Shown here: piece by piece, positions 24,102 through 35,512 of the stretch | How positions within the stretch are numbered: position 1 is the stretch's first letter | Layout: the number at the start of each line of letters is the position of its first letter | NCBI GenBank assembly: GCA_000827265.1 | Contig: KN834827.1 | Coordinates: 20,824 to 84,823, forward strand | Direction of reading: 5' to 3' | DNA length: 64,000 nt | From: Collybiopsis luxurians FD-317 M1 | Taxonomy: Eukaryota > Basidiomycota > Agaricomycetes > Agaricales > Omphalotaceae | Notes under the pieces: model-generated | Seen by the model: only the letters and a program-made list of their open reading frames with translations | Database searches by the model: none | Told to the model about the DNA's origin: nothing | Program-made: the position numbers and the translations under genes

Positions 24102-25300
24102 CGCTATCAGAGCCCTCGTCTTCTGTACCCAGTGTCCTCCTCAGCTTCGATACGCCCTCGTCCTCATCGGAATTCCTTTATCCTTCGACTGCCATTTTAC
24201 TGAACCGCATGCTCAGGACACCCAAGGAAATCATGGGTCTTCAATGTGTTTACCTTATCGGCAATTTCGCTCCCCTTATTCCGCTGTTTTTCAAGCTGCT
24301 CCACACGATCTGCTTTGACGGTGGATTAGTTGGGTGGCCGGAGAGAGAATTGTGACCGGTTTTGTGAAGGATGAGTCTCGAGTTTGCTATTTCATCGATC
24401 TAAATTGATCATATTCCGATGTAGCGGGACCGATGACCATAGTAAACTTCAATCTACCCCACCTATTGTCGAGCGCCATCAAGAGGCCTTGCCGAGAACA
24501 ACCCATAGAAATTTCTCTACATCTCCCTCTATGTAATCCTTGGATTACCACCATCACCTATTCAAACGCGAATGTTTAAACGCACATTCATATGCTCACC
24601 GAAGCCATTACATTCTTTGTTACGATCTGGCACCCGAATATGGATGGCTATTGCATTGAGTAGAGGTACCGCGATCACCGGGGAGTGTCTTCCGCTCAGA
24701 CATCCTATGTACAAGCTGTCAACAAAACGTGGGGATATGACGCTGAGCGGTAGGTGCTGTGGAGAAAGCATAGAAATGTTGGGAAGGACGTTGATCGCAA
24801 AACCATCAGCTATCCCAGTGAAACAAATACCGAGGAAAATAGGAATTTACGTCGAGGATAAATTTCGTTCAAGGTTTTTGTTCCATTTTACAATATCTAA
24901 CTCATCGTCATTTGTATATCAATGAATTTCTTTATCTGCGCTTCCGTTTCTTATCTATGCTTTTCTGCTCTGAGATCCGTTCCAACGATTCCAAAAATAT
25001 CATTTATGACCTGGCTTGAGAATCGTTCGCCCTCAGTGTGTTCTGTATTTGCAGGACAGTTTATGCTGATTATCCAAATATGTAACAACGTCGGAGTGTA
25101 CGCTCATGCCCAATTCACTCGAAGATGGGCAAGTTTGCCGCTCAATGCCACCCCCGCCGCTTAACAGTTATATTCAGCCTTGGTATTCGACAAGAGTTGT
25201 GCGCGTTACAGAACTCGCCTTGGAGAGTCACAAGGTAGCAGAGAACTTGATGGTATCATTTGTATGCACTTTGGGGATCGAAATCGATTAGAATTCCAAG
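24102..25300 (+). repeat. R repeat copy 3, 5'-truncated, downstream of NLR-3
   Basis: An R unit lacking its first third, starting at the foldback element. The donor of the conserved intron-like block is mutated here (ATGAGT near 24369 instead of GTGAGT), while the acceptor CCGATGTAG near 24423 remains. The 72-codon frame of other copies is frameshifted. A 117-codon frame at 24572-24925 is open only in this copy. Confidence 0.55.
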
Positions 25301-25814
25301 CGGAAGTAGCCATCGTAGTAGTGATTACATGTCTCTATATAATGTATTTTCATAAGTAGTTATGGGGGTAATGAAACTGTTTTAGCGATGCGATTCCACT
25401 AGAAGAATACTCCGAATGGAAAGTAAAGTCAAGAAGGAGCACTGATTTGTTTATTTGAAACTGGATAATGAGGAGACAGAAGATTAATAGGAACGACGAC
25501 GAATCTTTAGTTTTATTTGGGTACGGGTTACAGGTATGCAGAGAGACAAGACATACATTAAATACGGGACACTTCGGGCTGGAGGTACATATTTTCTCTT
25601 CTTCATTTAGCAAGCAAGATTGAGCAAACGCAATGGCAGATGCCTTCGTAGCAAAAGAATGGCAGACTTTCCATGTCTAACCAAATGGCAACGTATCAGT
25701 ACAAGAACAAAGCGAAGAGGAAATTAGAGAGATGGAATGGCAATTGTGAAACTGAAGTGCGGAACAATCATTAAAGTCGCAACAGAAGTGGCTTATCAAA
25801 TACCCACTGCTTAG
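25300..25814. other. Shared 3' flank of NLR-3
   Basis: Homologous to the 3' flanks of NLR-1, -2 and -5. No gene is seen. Confidence 0.45.
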
Positions 25815-28800
25815 TCAGTCTGAAGACCCGGTTGTAGGAGTGTAGCACTTTGCCCAGTTCTCACCAATACAGCCCCAATTGAACTGCACAGACGTATGAC
25901 TGCGCCGAGAGATTATGTGTGAACAATCAGGAATAATGAGAGTGGAGGTTAAGGATGGGGGAAGCCACATTAAGCGGTGTTCAGAAGAGTGATATGGCTT
26001 GACCCATCCTTGATTGTCAGCATTCCAATGTGTACATGAGGAGTTCATTGTGGAAGAGGGAGAAATGAGAGGAAGGCCAAAGTCAGGTTGAGCATGAACT
26101 CCATCACCAGATTCATTCCGAGATTCTGATAGGATATTAGTTGCATGATCCAAGGAAGGGGAAGCAGAAAGAGTGTGGTCAATTTGGCCAGTCTCTCCCT
26201 CATGCTGTTGACCAGTAAGTTGGTTTCCAATAATGGCATCCCATATCCGGATAGTTTCATCATCTGATCCTGACATAACGTTAGATCCATCTGGGCAAAA
26301 AGCTACGAATTAACCCAAGCAGAATGTCTATCCATTTGCTTAACCTGCCTGTCAGTTGCTGTATCCCATATGTGCACTGTTTTATCATTTGATCGTGACA
26401 CAACTAAGGATCCATCAGAGGAAAAGGCAACTGATTTGACCTCCCCTATATGGCCATCTATGGAGGTTGTCTGCAATTACCACATCTCATATACAGACAG
26501 TGAGATCTGCTGATCCTGAAACTAACCTTGTACCATCTAGTGAAAATAGAACTGAACAAACCCCGCTGGAATGCCTTGAGCTTCTCTCCAGTAGCTGCAT
26601 CCCATGTACAAATGGTTTTGTCTGCAGATCCTGGGACTATTTTGGCTCCCTCTGGTAAGAAAGCCACTGAATAAACTGGATCAGTGTGGCCAACTATCTC
26701 AACGAGTCTATCTCCAGTTACTGCATCCCACATCTGGATGGTTTTGTCCCCTGATCCTGACATAGCTTTCATACCATCTGGTGAAAAGGCAACTGAGTAA
26801 ACCATATCATTGTGACCAGTCACAATAATCTCCTGCTCTCCGGTTATTGCATTCCATAATCTGACAATTCTATCATCTGCACCAGATATAACTTTGGATC
26901 CATTTGATAAAAAGGCAACTGAGCCAATGCAAGCAGTATGGCCTTCCATTTGCAGGAGTTGTTCACCAGTCAGTGCATCCCATATGCAGCCAGTTCTATC
27001 ATCTGAACCAGAAACAAGTTTCAATCCATTTGGTGAAAATGCTACTGTGTTGACCGCTCTCCCACATTATATTTGTAAAATCTCACCCCCATGATTACTA
27101 ACACCTATACATAGAACCTTGAGCATTTCTAAAGTTGTTTTTCCACTGTGTTGCACTTGGAGTGGTTGCAAACTCAATTGCAAGGCTTGACAATTATAAA
27201 CATGGAGTAGATAAAGATGCCGTAGACTGTGTAAATGACTTCACTAGCCTGTCAACTGTGGCCGCAGCTTCCATTAATGCTAATGAGGCCTTATTCTGCA
27301 GTCAAATTATAAACTCTCTTATTCTTTTGTTTGGTAAACTAGTGCCTACCTTAATTAGCCATATTTGTAAGTTCAGAATATTTTGTAACAGTCTTCCTTC
27401 TTTTGCATTAAGCTCATGGATTCAACCTAGAATAATACTTTCTCTTCCATTAGTTCTGCCAGTGAATAAAATAATTGATCATTGGCAATAAGATGTGGAA
27501 TCCAGTATTGAACCGCATATCCCAGCTCATTCCCAAGTTTTGATTCAACCTGACCCCCCAAACTTAACACTTCTGAATCTAGTACATATGATGATGCAAT
27601 ATTACACACATTGAAATGTAAACCCTACAACAGCTTTGAGCAAGGGCAATGTTCTGGTTACAAATCCAATCCTTTGGAAAAAAGTCAAGAAATGATTTGT
27701 GGTAGATATATATGCTGTCATTCTGAATATAGACCACTGCATGCAACCTATTTATGACTTCACCCACCCATTCCTCATCTGATTCTTCTGAAGGTCTGGC
27801 TATAAGTTTTGCCAACATTGACACTGTGAGTGGTTCCTTTGCGCAGACAATTGTACTAACTATAATCTGCACATCCATATATTGCGAGCTTCTTGCATTA
27901 CCCAGAACATCATCAAGGATTCTGTGATACAATGATGTCAAACCATACGGTTCTGGAATTGCTTTGATTTTGAGAATATTCTTAAGCTGTCTGGACTGTT
28001 TCTTTAACAGTGCTCCCAGGATTTTCAGAAACATATCGGATAGTTGTTGCAGCATAAATGAACAGACCATCATATTGTGTAGCAAGCTCATCCAAGTCCT
28101 TGTTACAGCTTGGTGTCAAATGAGCCAATTTAATATAAATATATTTAGCAATATCTTGCAAAGCCACATTTTTTTTCCACATCCTCTAGGTGGCAGACAG
28201 TCTTGGATGAAAGCTGCTCCTTGCATATTTCCACAATATGGTGGTCCGGTCGGCTGGTGACCAACACATTGAGATCATGGATACCAGCTATATTATTCAA
28301 GAGATCCTTCAGAATGTTAGAATCTCCGAGACCTTCAAGCTCATCCAGTGCATCAATAACAACCAGCCATGTTTGGGAAACATTGTTGTAGACATTCTGT
28401 TTCCGTGGCTCAAACAAAGTTTGAGTGCATGATTCATTGTAGTATTAACAGTCTCTTTATCAACAGCTTTAAGAGCATGTTGAAATGCCTCACATCTGTT
28501 GGCCAGTTGATATACCACAGTGGCTATTATACTTTTTTTGTGTTCGCAGCTCAGGTAACTGGCGGGAGCAAAAGAAGGAGGCACCGAGCTGATAGTTCCC
28601 ATCTTTCCCATTGTATTCTTCACAAATTGCCTTTGTAATTGTGGATTTCCCAGTTCCAGCCATGCCACTGATCCAAAATATGGGAGGGCAAGAGTCATCC
28701 ATATTGGACACCCAGGTTCTGATTTGAGCAATAATATGAATCCTCGTTCCGGGAGTGCAACTTTCTCGCTTGGTAGTCATGCCAGTATCGGCATTTTGTA

Positions 28801-29699
28801 CTGCATTGTGGGATATAGGCCATCTCTGAAACTAAAATATATTCCCCATGAGAATGATATTTTCAATCAAAGATGGACACAATGCTTTTACTCACCATGA
28901 TTGACATGTTTACTTGGTTTAAATCCCTTCGCAGCAACAGCAGTATAGCTGTCTGTTGCTCAGTTAGTAGATTCAAAAAAATGATAATAATGTCTACAGC
29001 TGCTAGACATACATGCATCCTTTGACTCCTTGTGTTAACACCATCCACTATCCTTTGAGCTTGGCTTGAAATATCAGCTGATTGAAGCACTTGTAGCCAA
29101 GTTTTTTGTCCTCGAATTTCATCTAAGGTACTGCTTGTTGAATGAGGAACCTATGCAAATATTGAGAATGTAATGTTTCAGTTCACAATGTCAGAACTCA
29201 CTTGGCAAATGAAATATATTGGTTATCTGCGATTCTTTGCAAAAGTACCTCTTCAACAATTTTCAAATGTTCAGTAATATTGTTGAACAGCTCCCCTACA
29301 TTCTCTTTGTTGATCTGCTGTAGTCACAGAACTGGGCGACTCAAGCATCTGGCCAGCAGAATCTGTATGAATCAGACCATAAGGATAACTTCTACCAATT
29401 GGCAAGGATAGACGCCGAGCTATACATAAGTCACAAACAATCTGATTGGATTGCTATAGGAAATATATACCTGTGTTGGTCACAGTCGCCGTTGTGGGAC
29501 TACTAAACTGGGCCTCGGAATCTATTGAGTATATGAATAACTGTACAAAAGTCACTCATCGGGATTGCAGAAATAAGTCATACCAGAAGCAGGAAATGAA
29601 ATATCTGCAATGAAAGAGATGTAAGACATTAATTTTGGGGTCATGGTCGTATACTACTATCAGTGTACCGCCTGGGCCATGAGCAAGACCCGAAATGTT
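25815..29699 (-). pseudogene. NLR-3: decayed NACHT-WD40 gene missing exon 1 and one propeller
   Basis: Clade A copy. The C-terminal tail and the end of the array (26276-25815) are open. The array is cut: unit 7 (IRIWDAIIGNQ) is joined directly to the end of unit 14 (TGQQHEGETG), so seven units are gone. Units 1-4 are open at 27024-26570, unit 5 is frameshifted, and unit 6 and the start of unit 7 lie in broken frames. The NACHT exon remnant (28830-27350) keeps Walker A (GMAGTGKST) and Walker B (VVIDALDELE) but is shifted near 28530, 28170, 28020 and 27610. The helical exons are partly recognisable at 29330-28900. Similarity stops at 29699, inside the segment equivalent to the end of exon 1, so the start codon and promoter are lost. 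It is clearly non-functional. Confidence 0.9.
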
Positions 29700-30134
29700 T
29701 CAACTCTCGCTGACTTGACTTCAAATAAAAAATTCCAGGTTCCATATAACGGCTACACCATATGAGCACTACAAATAATTACACGACATAGATTTTATTG
29801 TTAGGTATATAGTATTCCATTATTTTACTAGTGTATGTACCATGTAATGTTCCTTCTCTCCTCACTACTTCCAGCTGTTCCGAATGTGGGACCCCGCTGC
29901 GTATTATCTACCTATCTCTCTATTGTTGAGGTGTCATAATTTTTGAATATGACTGGCCCGATTCCAGGCATGGCATCAAAGCCATAGTATACAAAGCGCC
30001 GTGGTGATTGGCGGAACTTTGTGGTTTCACATGGATGTCATTACGTATATCAAAGCTTTTGTTTTCGGTTAAGCAATTACGTATGTGTTGGACACGGTTG
30101 GCATTAACTTCACTGCCTCTTTCCCATTCCCTCC
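29700..30134. other. Junction sequence between NLR-3 and the kinase remnant, nothing recognised
   Basis: Unrelated to any other part of the window. It begins at the breakpoint that removed NLR-3 exon 1. It could include the promoter of the kinase-like gene that follows. Confidence 0.35.
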
Positions 30135-31472
30135 ATGGACCGTTCAAGCGAGTGCATCAGACTCGACGACCCGAAAATGGGGAGCACTCATCCATTCTGC
30201 CACCATCAGCAATTGGAAGAATTCGAGATCTTTTGGCGTGACCATTACGACTGGCTCAAAGAAAAAGGGTATCTTCTTTGTCCACGATATCATCCCACTT
30301 CGGTAGCATCCTGGGCTAGGACAGGCAGCTTCCCCCATGGTTGTGAGGATTTCCAGATGCAGCCACAGGTGAGTGTCAGGTTTCTGAGGGAAATTTTACT
30401 CTGACATCATCGATATTATGCAGTTTGACTATAACATGGATGCCATTTGCATTGCAGATGGAAAACCCATCATGCTTCGCCGGCCCGACCCCCTTCTGTT
30501 TCGGATGAATTCAGGATTGGGGAACTGCTTTCCTCTAATCTTACAAACTCACAAAATCACTGCTCCCCAATCTGCAAAACCATCGTCCTTCCGGACTTCA
30601 GTGAGGAAGGAAGAAACTTTACTCGAGTCCTGTCATATCTAGTTAGATGGGATCAAACCGAGCTGGAGACTGTAGGAGAACTTGTGGATTTCTGCAGTCA
30701 AGTCTTCCAGGTGAGAAACATGTTACCATTGATGTGAGCCTTATTTAACTCTAACTTGAGGGTTTGCAATATATTCATGCCCTGAACATTGCGCATAAGT
30801 TTGTTTCCTCCTAGGTCTTCACACTCATTATTTGATTCCTCTCTAGTGATGCAAAATTGAGTGATATAATGATAGATTGGTTGCCCTTGTATTGGGATCC
30901 CCTGCATCTCTTGCACCCAGGTAAGAAAACAGACTGGATTGGCCCATCAAAGGCACACAGTTGAACTACCCACCCTGTCAAGTACCACTTCATCAATTGG
31001 GATCTATCAAGGGAGTGTAATTGCAGTAGCAGTCCCCCACTACAAATGCAGCCTGGATATGGCGGTGACCAGTCTGTTCCTGAATTCAAGTGGAACGAAC
31101 CTTGCGATCCTTTTGCAGTGGATGTATATTGTTTGGGAAATGTTATTTGGAAAAAGTTTTTCACAGTGCGTATATATTCTGCCTTAAACCTTATTCTAAA
31201 CTTGATGTACTGTGTAGGGTGAACCAACCCTAGGATATCTGCTGAGCCGGAATGTTAGGTTCTTAAAGCAACTACCTTTGGATATGACCCATGAAGATCC
31301 TGCAAAACAACCAATGGTGGATGAGGTAGTTGGTTGTTTCAAGGAAATTCAGAAGGGGCTAAATTGGTGGAAGTTGCACTTTTGTGTGTCTGATAAAACA
31401 GCATGCCTGTTTTTTTACCATATTTATTCACTAATTCATTGCATAGTTCAATTGAGCTATATGATCCAATGA
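30135..31472 (+). pseudogene. Protein kinase-like gene remnant (Agaricomycete expanded family)
   Basis: Exon 1 (30135-30368) encodes FEIFWRDHYDWLKEKGYLL and RYHPTSVASW, typical of the N-terminus of mushroom kinase-like proteins. A GTGAGT...CAG intron follows, then FDYNMDAICIADGKPIMLRR (exon 2, 30424-30710). A one-base loss in the C run near 30488-30493 shifts the frame before DEFRIGELLSSN and ETVGELVDFCSQVFQ. Exon 3 starts GLQYIHALNIAH near 30761 but the HRD motif is lost. Later come KYHFINWDLSRE (DFG replaced), DQSVPEFKWNEPCDPFAVDV and, after another intron, EDPAKQPMVDEVVGCFKEIQ. The VAIK lysine position is Arg. Several frameshifts and stops are present. Family assignment comes from motif order. 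Catalytic activity is excluded as it stands. Confidence 0.8.
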
Positions 31473-31954
31473 ATACCATTGATTGCTGACTATACTAAGC
31501 ATAGGGGATAGGCTCAATGTAGTCTATTATTCTTGCTGTATTTCTTACCTTGAATTCTATGTTAGTGCACTGACATAGAATTCAGAGTAGGAAATACAGC
31601 AAGAATAATAGAATACATTCAGCCTATTGCTTACACTTGGTATAGTCAGGAATCACTGGTATTGATCAGATTATATAGCTCAATTGAACTATGCAATGAA
31701 TTGTGGAATAAATATGGTAAAAAAAATGGGTGCGCTGTTTTATCAGACACATGCAAGCGCAACTTCCACCAACTTAGCCCCTTCTGAATTTTCTTGAAAC
31801 AATCGATTACCTCATCCATTGTTGGTCATTTGGATGGATCTTCATGGCTCATATCCAAAAGTAGTTCCTTTAAAAACCTAACATTCTGTCTCAGCGGATA
31901 TCCTAGGGTTGGTTTACCCTACACAGTATGTCAAGTTTAGAATAAAGTTTAAGG
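31172..31954. repeat. Spacerless 0.78 kb inverted duplication of the kinase 3' end
   Basis: The left arm (about 31172-31561) contains the last intron and exon of the kinase remnant. The right arm (about 31574-31954) is its reverse complement with scattered differences, including the region encoding the last exon. The centre at 31552-31583 reads GAATTCTATGTTAGTGCACT then GACATAGAATTC and is itself palindromic with two mismatches, so there is practically no spacer. Confidence 0.85.
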
Positions 31955-33118
31955 CTGGTATAGTCAGGAATCACTGATGTGGCAGTAAATCAATGGCTGA
32001 CAGGTTTCAAAGGTGTGGAACTTTATGCCATGAAACAGGAAAGTACAATACTAATTACTGAACAGCCCTTATGCAATAGATCCCAAGTATCAAAGTCATG
32101 CCCAGATGTGAGGATCCTTGCTTGACAGTCACCTGAGAAGTTCAGTGGTTGTAAGATGCCTTGATGCCCTCTATAATGTCTCATGCATCTAAGGGTTTGC
32201 ATTCCCAAGGGGTTGTTTCCCAATGAAGTTACACCCTAATATTTTATGCAACTAGTCCAACCTTGCTCCTCGAGTAAGTATAAGTCTAGAATGGAAGATC
32301 TGTAGCACTTGCTTTATACTTAGTACTTTGTTCTACATTGGACTGCTAGGAGTCAGTTCCAGAACAAATACTTTTTGTCTCTGACTATGAGTTGCAAATT
32401 GTCATGGCATTGCAATCATAGTTGGTGAGTGCATCTGTCTAATACATCATAAGGCCATAACAATATAGAGATGAGAGATATGTGAAACAAGTTACTAAGA
32501 CCACTGCCACAAGTACTACTATTTTTGACTTATTTGAGGCTAGTCACACTTGCTTTCTTACCAATACTAATCAAGGATGCCCGCTGGGTAGTTTCAGGGC
32601 TGTTCTTTAACTGCACCTCCTTGCTCCGCACGGCCTCCATAAAAAGCAATAAGCTTCTTGATATAGCCATGCTTAAAATTTTATTTCCATGATATTTTGA
32701 GCAATTGGCTATGGACAACAACACCTTTAGTGGTGAATTCTCAATTTTATTTTGTACAGCATAACTGGACATGAGGATGGGACAGTGGTCATGGTAGCAA
32801 TTAGGACATATGAATATAAAATGACAATGAGTAAATGGATAGATACCATATTATTATCAGATAACAACCTGTAGGAAAAGAAAGGCACTAGATAATTTGG
32901 CCCAAAGATATTTAGGTTGTCTCAATAGATTTCCTGAAGCTGAGGTATAGAGTCCTAAGTAGTTCGATCCACAATCGACAAAGCAGAACAACTTTTTCCT
33001 CTACATCAAACACCATCTGAGTCCGGACTATGATTGATATACTTTGAGTAGCCGTTGTGTATAGTCCAAAGATCATTCACGAGCTCGTTCAAGTCTCGAC
33101 TTTTCCGGTCGGGATTCC
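31955..33118. other. Intergenic segment without a recognised gene
   Basis: About 1.2 kb. A short motif GGTATAGTCAGGAATCACTG occurs at 31638 and again at 31956. A minus-strand frame of 80 codons at 32530-32772 does not resemble a known protein. The segment ends at 33119, where X2 begins. Confidence 0.35.
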
Positions 33119-33794
33119 TGTCCTACGTCGGTCGATGCAGATCTGAATGAATCTGGCGTAGTCAGCAAATGCCTCTGCAGTACTTGTATCTGTGGAAAGC
33201 ATAGAAAACGAGGCTATTGAAGGGAGCTGGAAACTTGGTCCTGTAGGCGAGGTGTTCTTGCGGGAGTCATGTAGTATTGTTTCATCCCGGAAGGTGTCGG
33301 GAAAGGAAGATGGCAAAGGGTGAGTCACTGAATGTGTGCTACAGAAGTAGTCCAGCCCGAAGAGACTGACAAAACAAAGCAAGCGACATTAGAATCAGGT
33401 GAGGGCTTGAATTTAATGCTGACCTTATGGCCCATGTTTCCTTAATTAATGTCTCAGAGTACCACAATTCGTAGGCATGGAGCGCATTGGGCGAAAATCC
33501 CCGGGTGACATCTCTTCAAGTGTAACAGGCCACTTTCCACAGATATAGAATGCGGAGTCACCGTTAGACCACGTTGTCGGATTTTGTAAGGGAGCGCTCA
33601 AAAGAGACAAATTGCCTAGTTCTGGAAGATAGACAGTGTCAAATGTGAGGATGAGAAGTGATCAACATTTTCGACGTTAAAGTTCCATGGTACGGCATCC
33701 GCCATCAGAGGAAACAATGGACACGGGGCTCTGGGCAGTTCATCGTGAAAGGCCATGAGAAATGAGTACGAAAATGACCCAAACGTGGATGTGT

Positions 33795-34522
33795 TGATAC
33801 GACTGACGTCGCACCATAAATTATCTGAGTTCATACTCCTCATCCAAGACAACTACATGTCTATAACATATACAGATCAATACAAAAGTTTGGCAGTATG
33901 AACTGTGTAATTATAGAATCCCTCGACACATGTCAGTTTGCTTGCACACAGCAACAATAGCCCATGTTTGAGAATGGGCAATTCGCTGGAAAAACTGGAT
34001 AATTAGCATGACAGGTACACTGGTTACTATAGAAACACTAATCAATGGATTAGTATTGAAAGGTTTCGGCGAAATAGGCTAATTAGCATTGTATGGGACC
34101 CAGGTAATGACATTAGTCACCTCGGGGATTGACTGTAAAAGGGTGCTATTTAGTTTTTACATGTAAAAGAGACAGAGCAACAAGAGAGAAGAGCAGGTTC
34201 TGATGCCCCCCTCTTTATCAGGCATTTGATCTGGTTTGGAATCAGTCTAGAACTTTGGTGCAGAGTTAAAGTCAAAGAGTGGTGTTCTGTGTTCTGTTTT
34301 GTGTTTTGTGCTTTTGTTAAACTTGATTATTGTGTTTGAACTTGGTATTTTGGTTTTGACATTACAATTTGAATTTTGATTGAACTTAAACTTGTGCACT
34401 CTAACAACACTACTACTACTCCAACCCCCTTTTAAAACTTCAACTGCTAAAAGCCCCTTTGAACTTAGTGTTCTTGGGTGTTCCTGGTGTTTGTTTTCTA
34501 TCTCACTGCACCCACCACATCA
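33795..34522. mobile_element. Probable solo LTR (728 bp) in X2
   Basis: Comparison with X1 and X3 shows an insertion that starts TGATACGAC and ends CCACATCA, giving TG...CA ends with TGAT/ATCA terminal inversion. It is flanked by GTGT at 33791-33794 and 34523-34526, a 4-bp target duplication. The interior has a TATTTAG-type AT-rich box near 34150 and a T/G-rich tract near 34285-34330, as LTRs often do. No retrotransposon coding sequence is attached, so it would be a recombined solo LTR. Confidence 0.65.
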
Positions 34523-34654
34523 GTGTCAGTAGTCAGTTGTAAGCCCTTTGCATGGTGGGTTCAATTTTCATGTACCTGATATATAAACATAACAGATGAA
34601 CCAAAGAAAACTATTTCACATATGCTGATGAAGTAGATTCTCTCGCAAATCACA

Positions 34655-35194
34655 ATGTTTCATTCAGACTCCAGGGATGATCCATTGTTCAAGGTTTTTT
34701 TAAATCGGGCCCACATCCCAAGCATAGTTAAACAGTTTCACAGGATGATCTCACATACGATCAAAGAAAAGGTACATATGTCAATGCATGGGCATCATCG
34801 CTTCCTAAGAATAAGAAATGAAAAACAGGAAACTTCAGCGCTCTCGCTAAAACAAATAATCTTTCTGATAACAAACAATCTGCTAGTGCGACTCTATGGT
34901 GATGTGCCTTGGTCCATATCTCTCGCGCTTCCATTAATCATATTCCACAGGCATGGTTCAATTACGGAGTACAAGCAGGAGCCAATAGAGCCACATGTCA
35001 ATCAAATTCATCTCGATGCTGAGGACAATCCCTTCTCAGCAGACGCGAGTGTGATTCGGTCCTGGTCTGATTGCAATCGAGTGTTTACACGCCTCGGACA
35101 ATCCAAATGGTGCCTGATGTTCCAGATTGGCGAAAGAGTCTGGTCCCTTGGCCAAGAAATATTTGAGCGACTTGACGATGTATGTCAAAAATAG
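34655..35194 (+). CDS. Open 179-codon exon of X in the inverted segment
   Basis: Begins MFHSDSRDDPLFKVFLNRAH and ends ERLDDVCQK. It contains NNLLVRLYGDVP, SITEYKQEPIEPHVNQIHLD and NPFSADASVIRSWSDCNRVF. It lies on the plus strand only because this piece of X2 is inverted, so in X1 and X3 the matching sequence is on the minus strand and is broken by stops. I do not recognise the family. The composition looks like real protein. It probably represents one or two exons with an intron read through near residue 30-40. Confidence 0.45.
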   Translation: MFHSDSRDDPLFKVFLNRAHIPSIVKQFHRMISHTIKEKVHMSMHGHHRFLRIRNEKQETSALSLKQIIFLITNNLLVRLYGDVPWSISLALPLIIFHRHGSITEYKQEPIEPHVNQIHLDAEDNPFSADASVIRSWSDCNRVFTRLGQSKWCLMFQIGERVWSLGQEIFERLDDVCQK

Positions 35195-35512
35195 TATGTT
35201 TCTAACATTCATATTTCAATGCACTGACTGGCGTTACAGGAGTTGGAGTTGATGGAAGATTCTGCTCGCTCCGCTTGAAATAGAGAATTTCGCCCTGGTC
35301 AATTGTACGAGATGGATCTGAAGTTGGTTGAGCACAAACTTCAGGCCTATTCAGTTACATTTGCACTCCTGCTCAAAAAAAAAAAACTGCATTGATTGTG
35401 GTCGTTGGTAATCAAGGATATTGAAAATACCATGGTAGCAATATTTACAATAAGCACGGTACCATGCATACTGGACGGCATACGAAGTCCATTCCCTTGC
35501 CTTATACTGAAT

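Noticed and set aside
24572..24925. 117-codon plus-strand frame in R3
   Set aside because: Open only in this copy. In the other R copies the matching frame has stops, and no family was recognised, so it is not listed as a gene.
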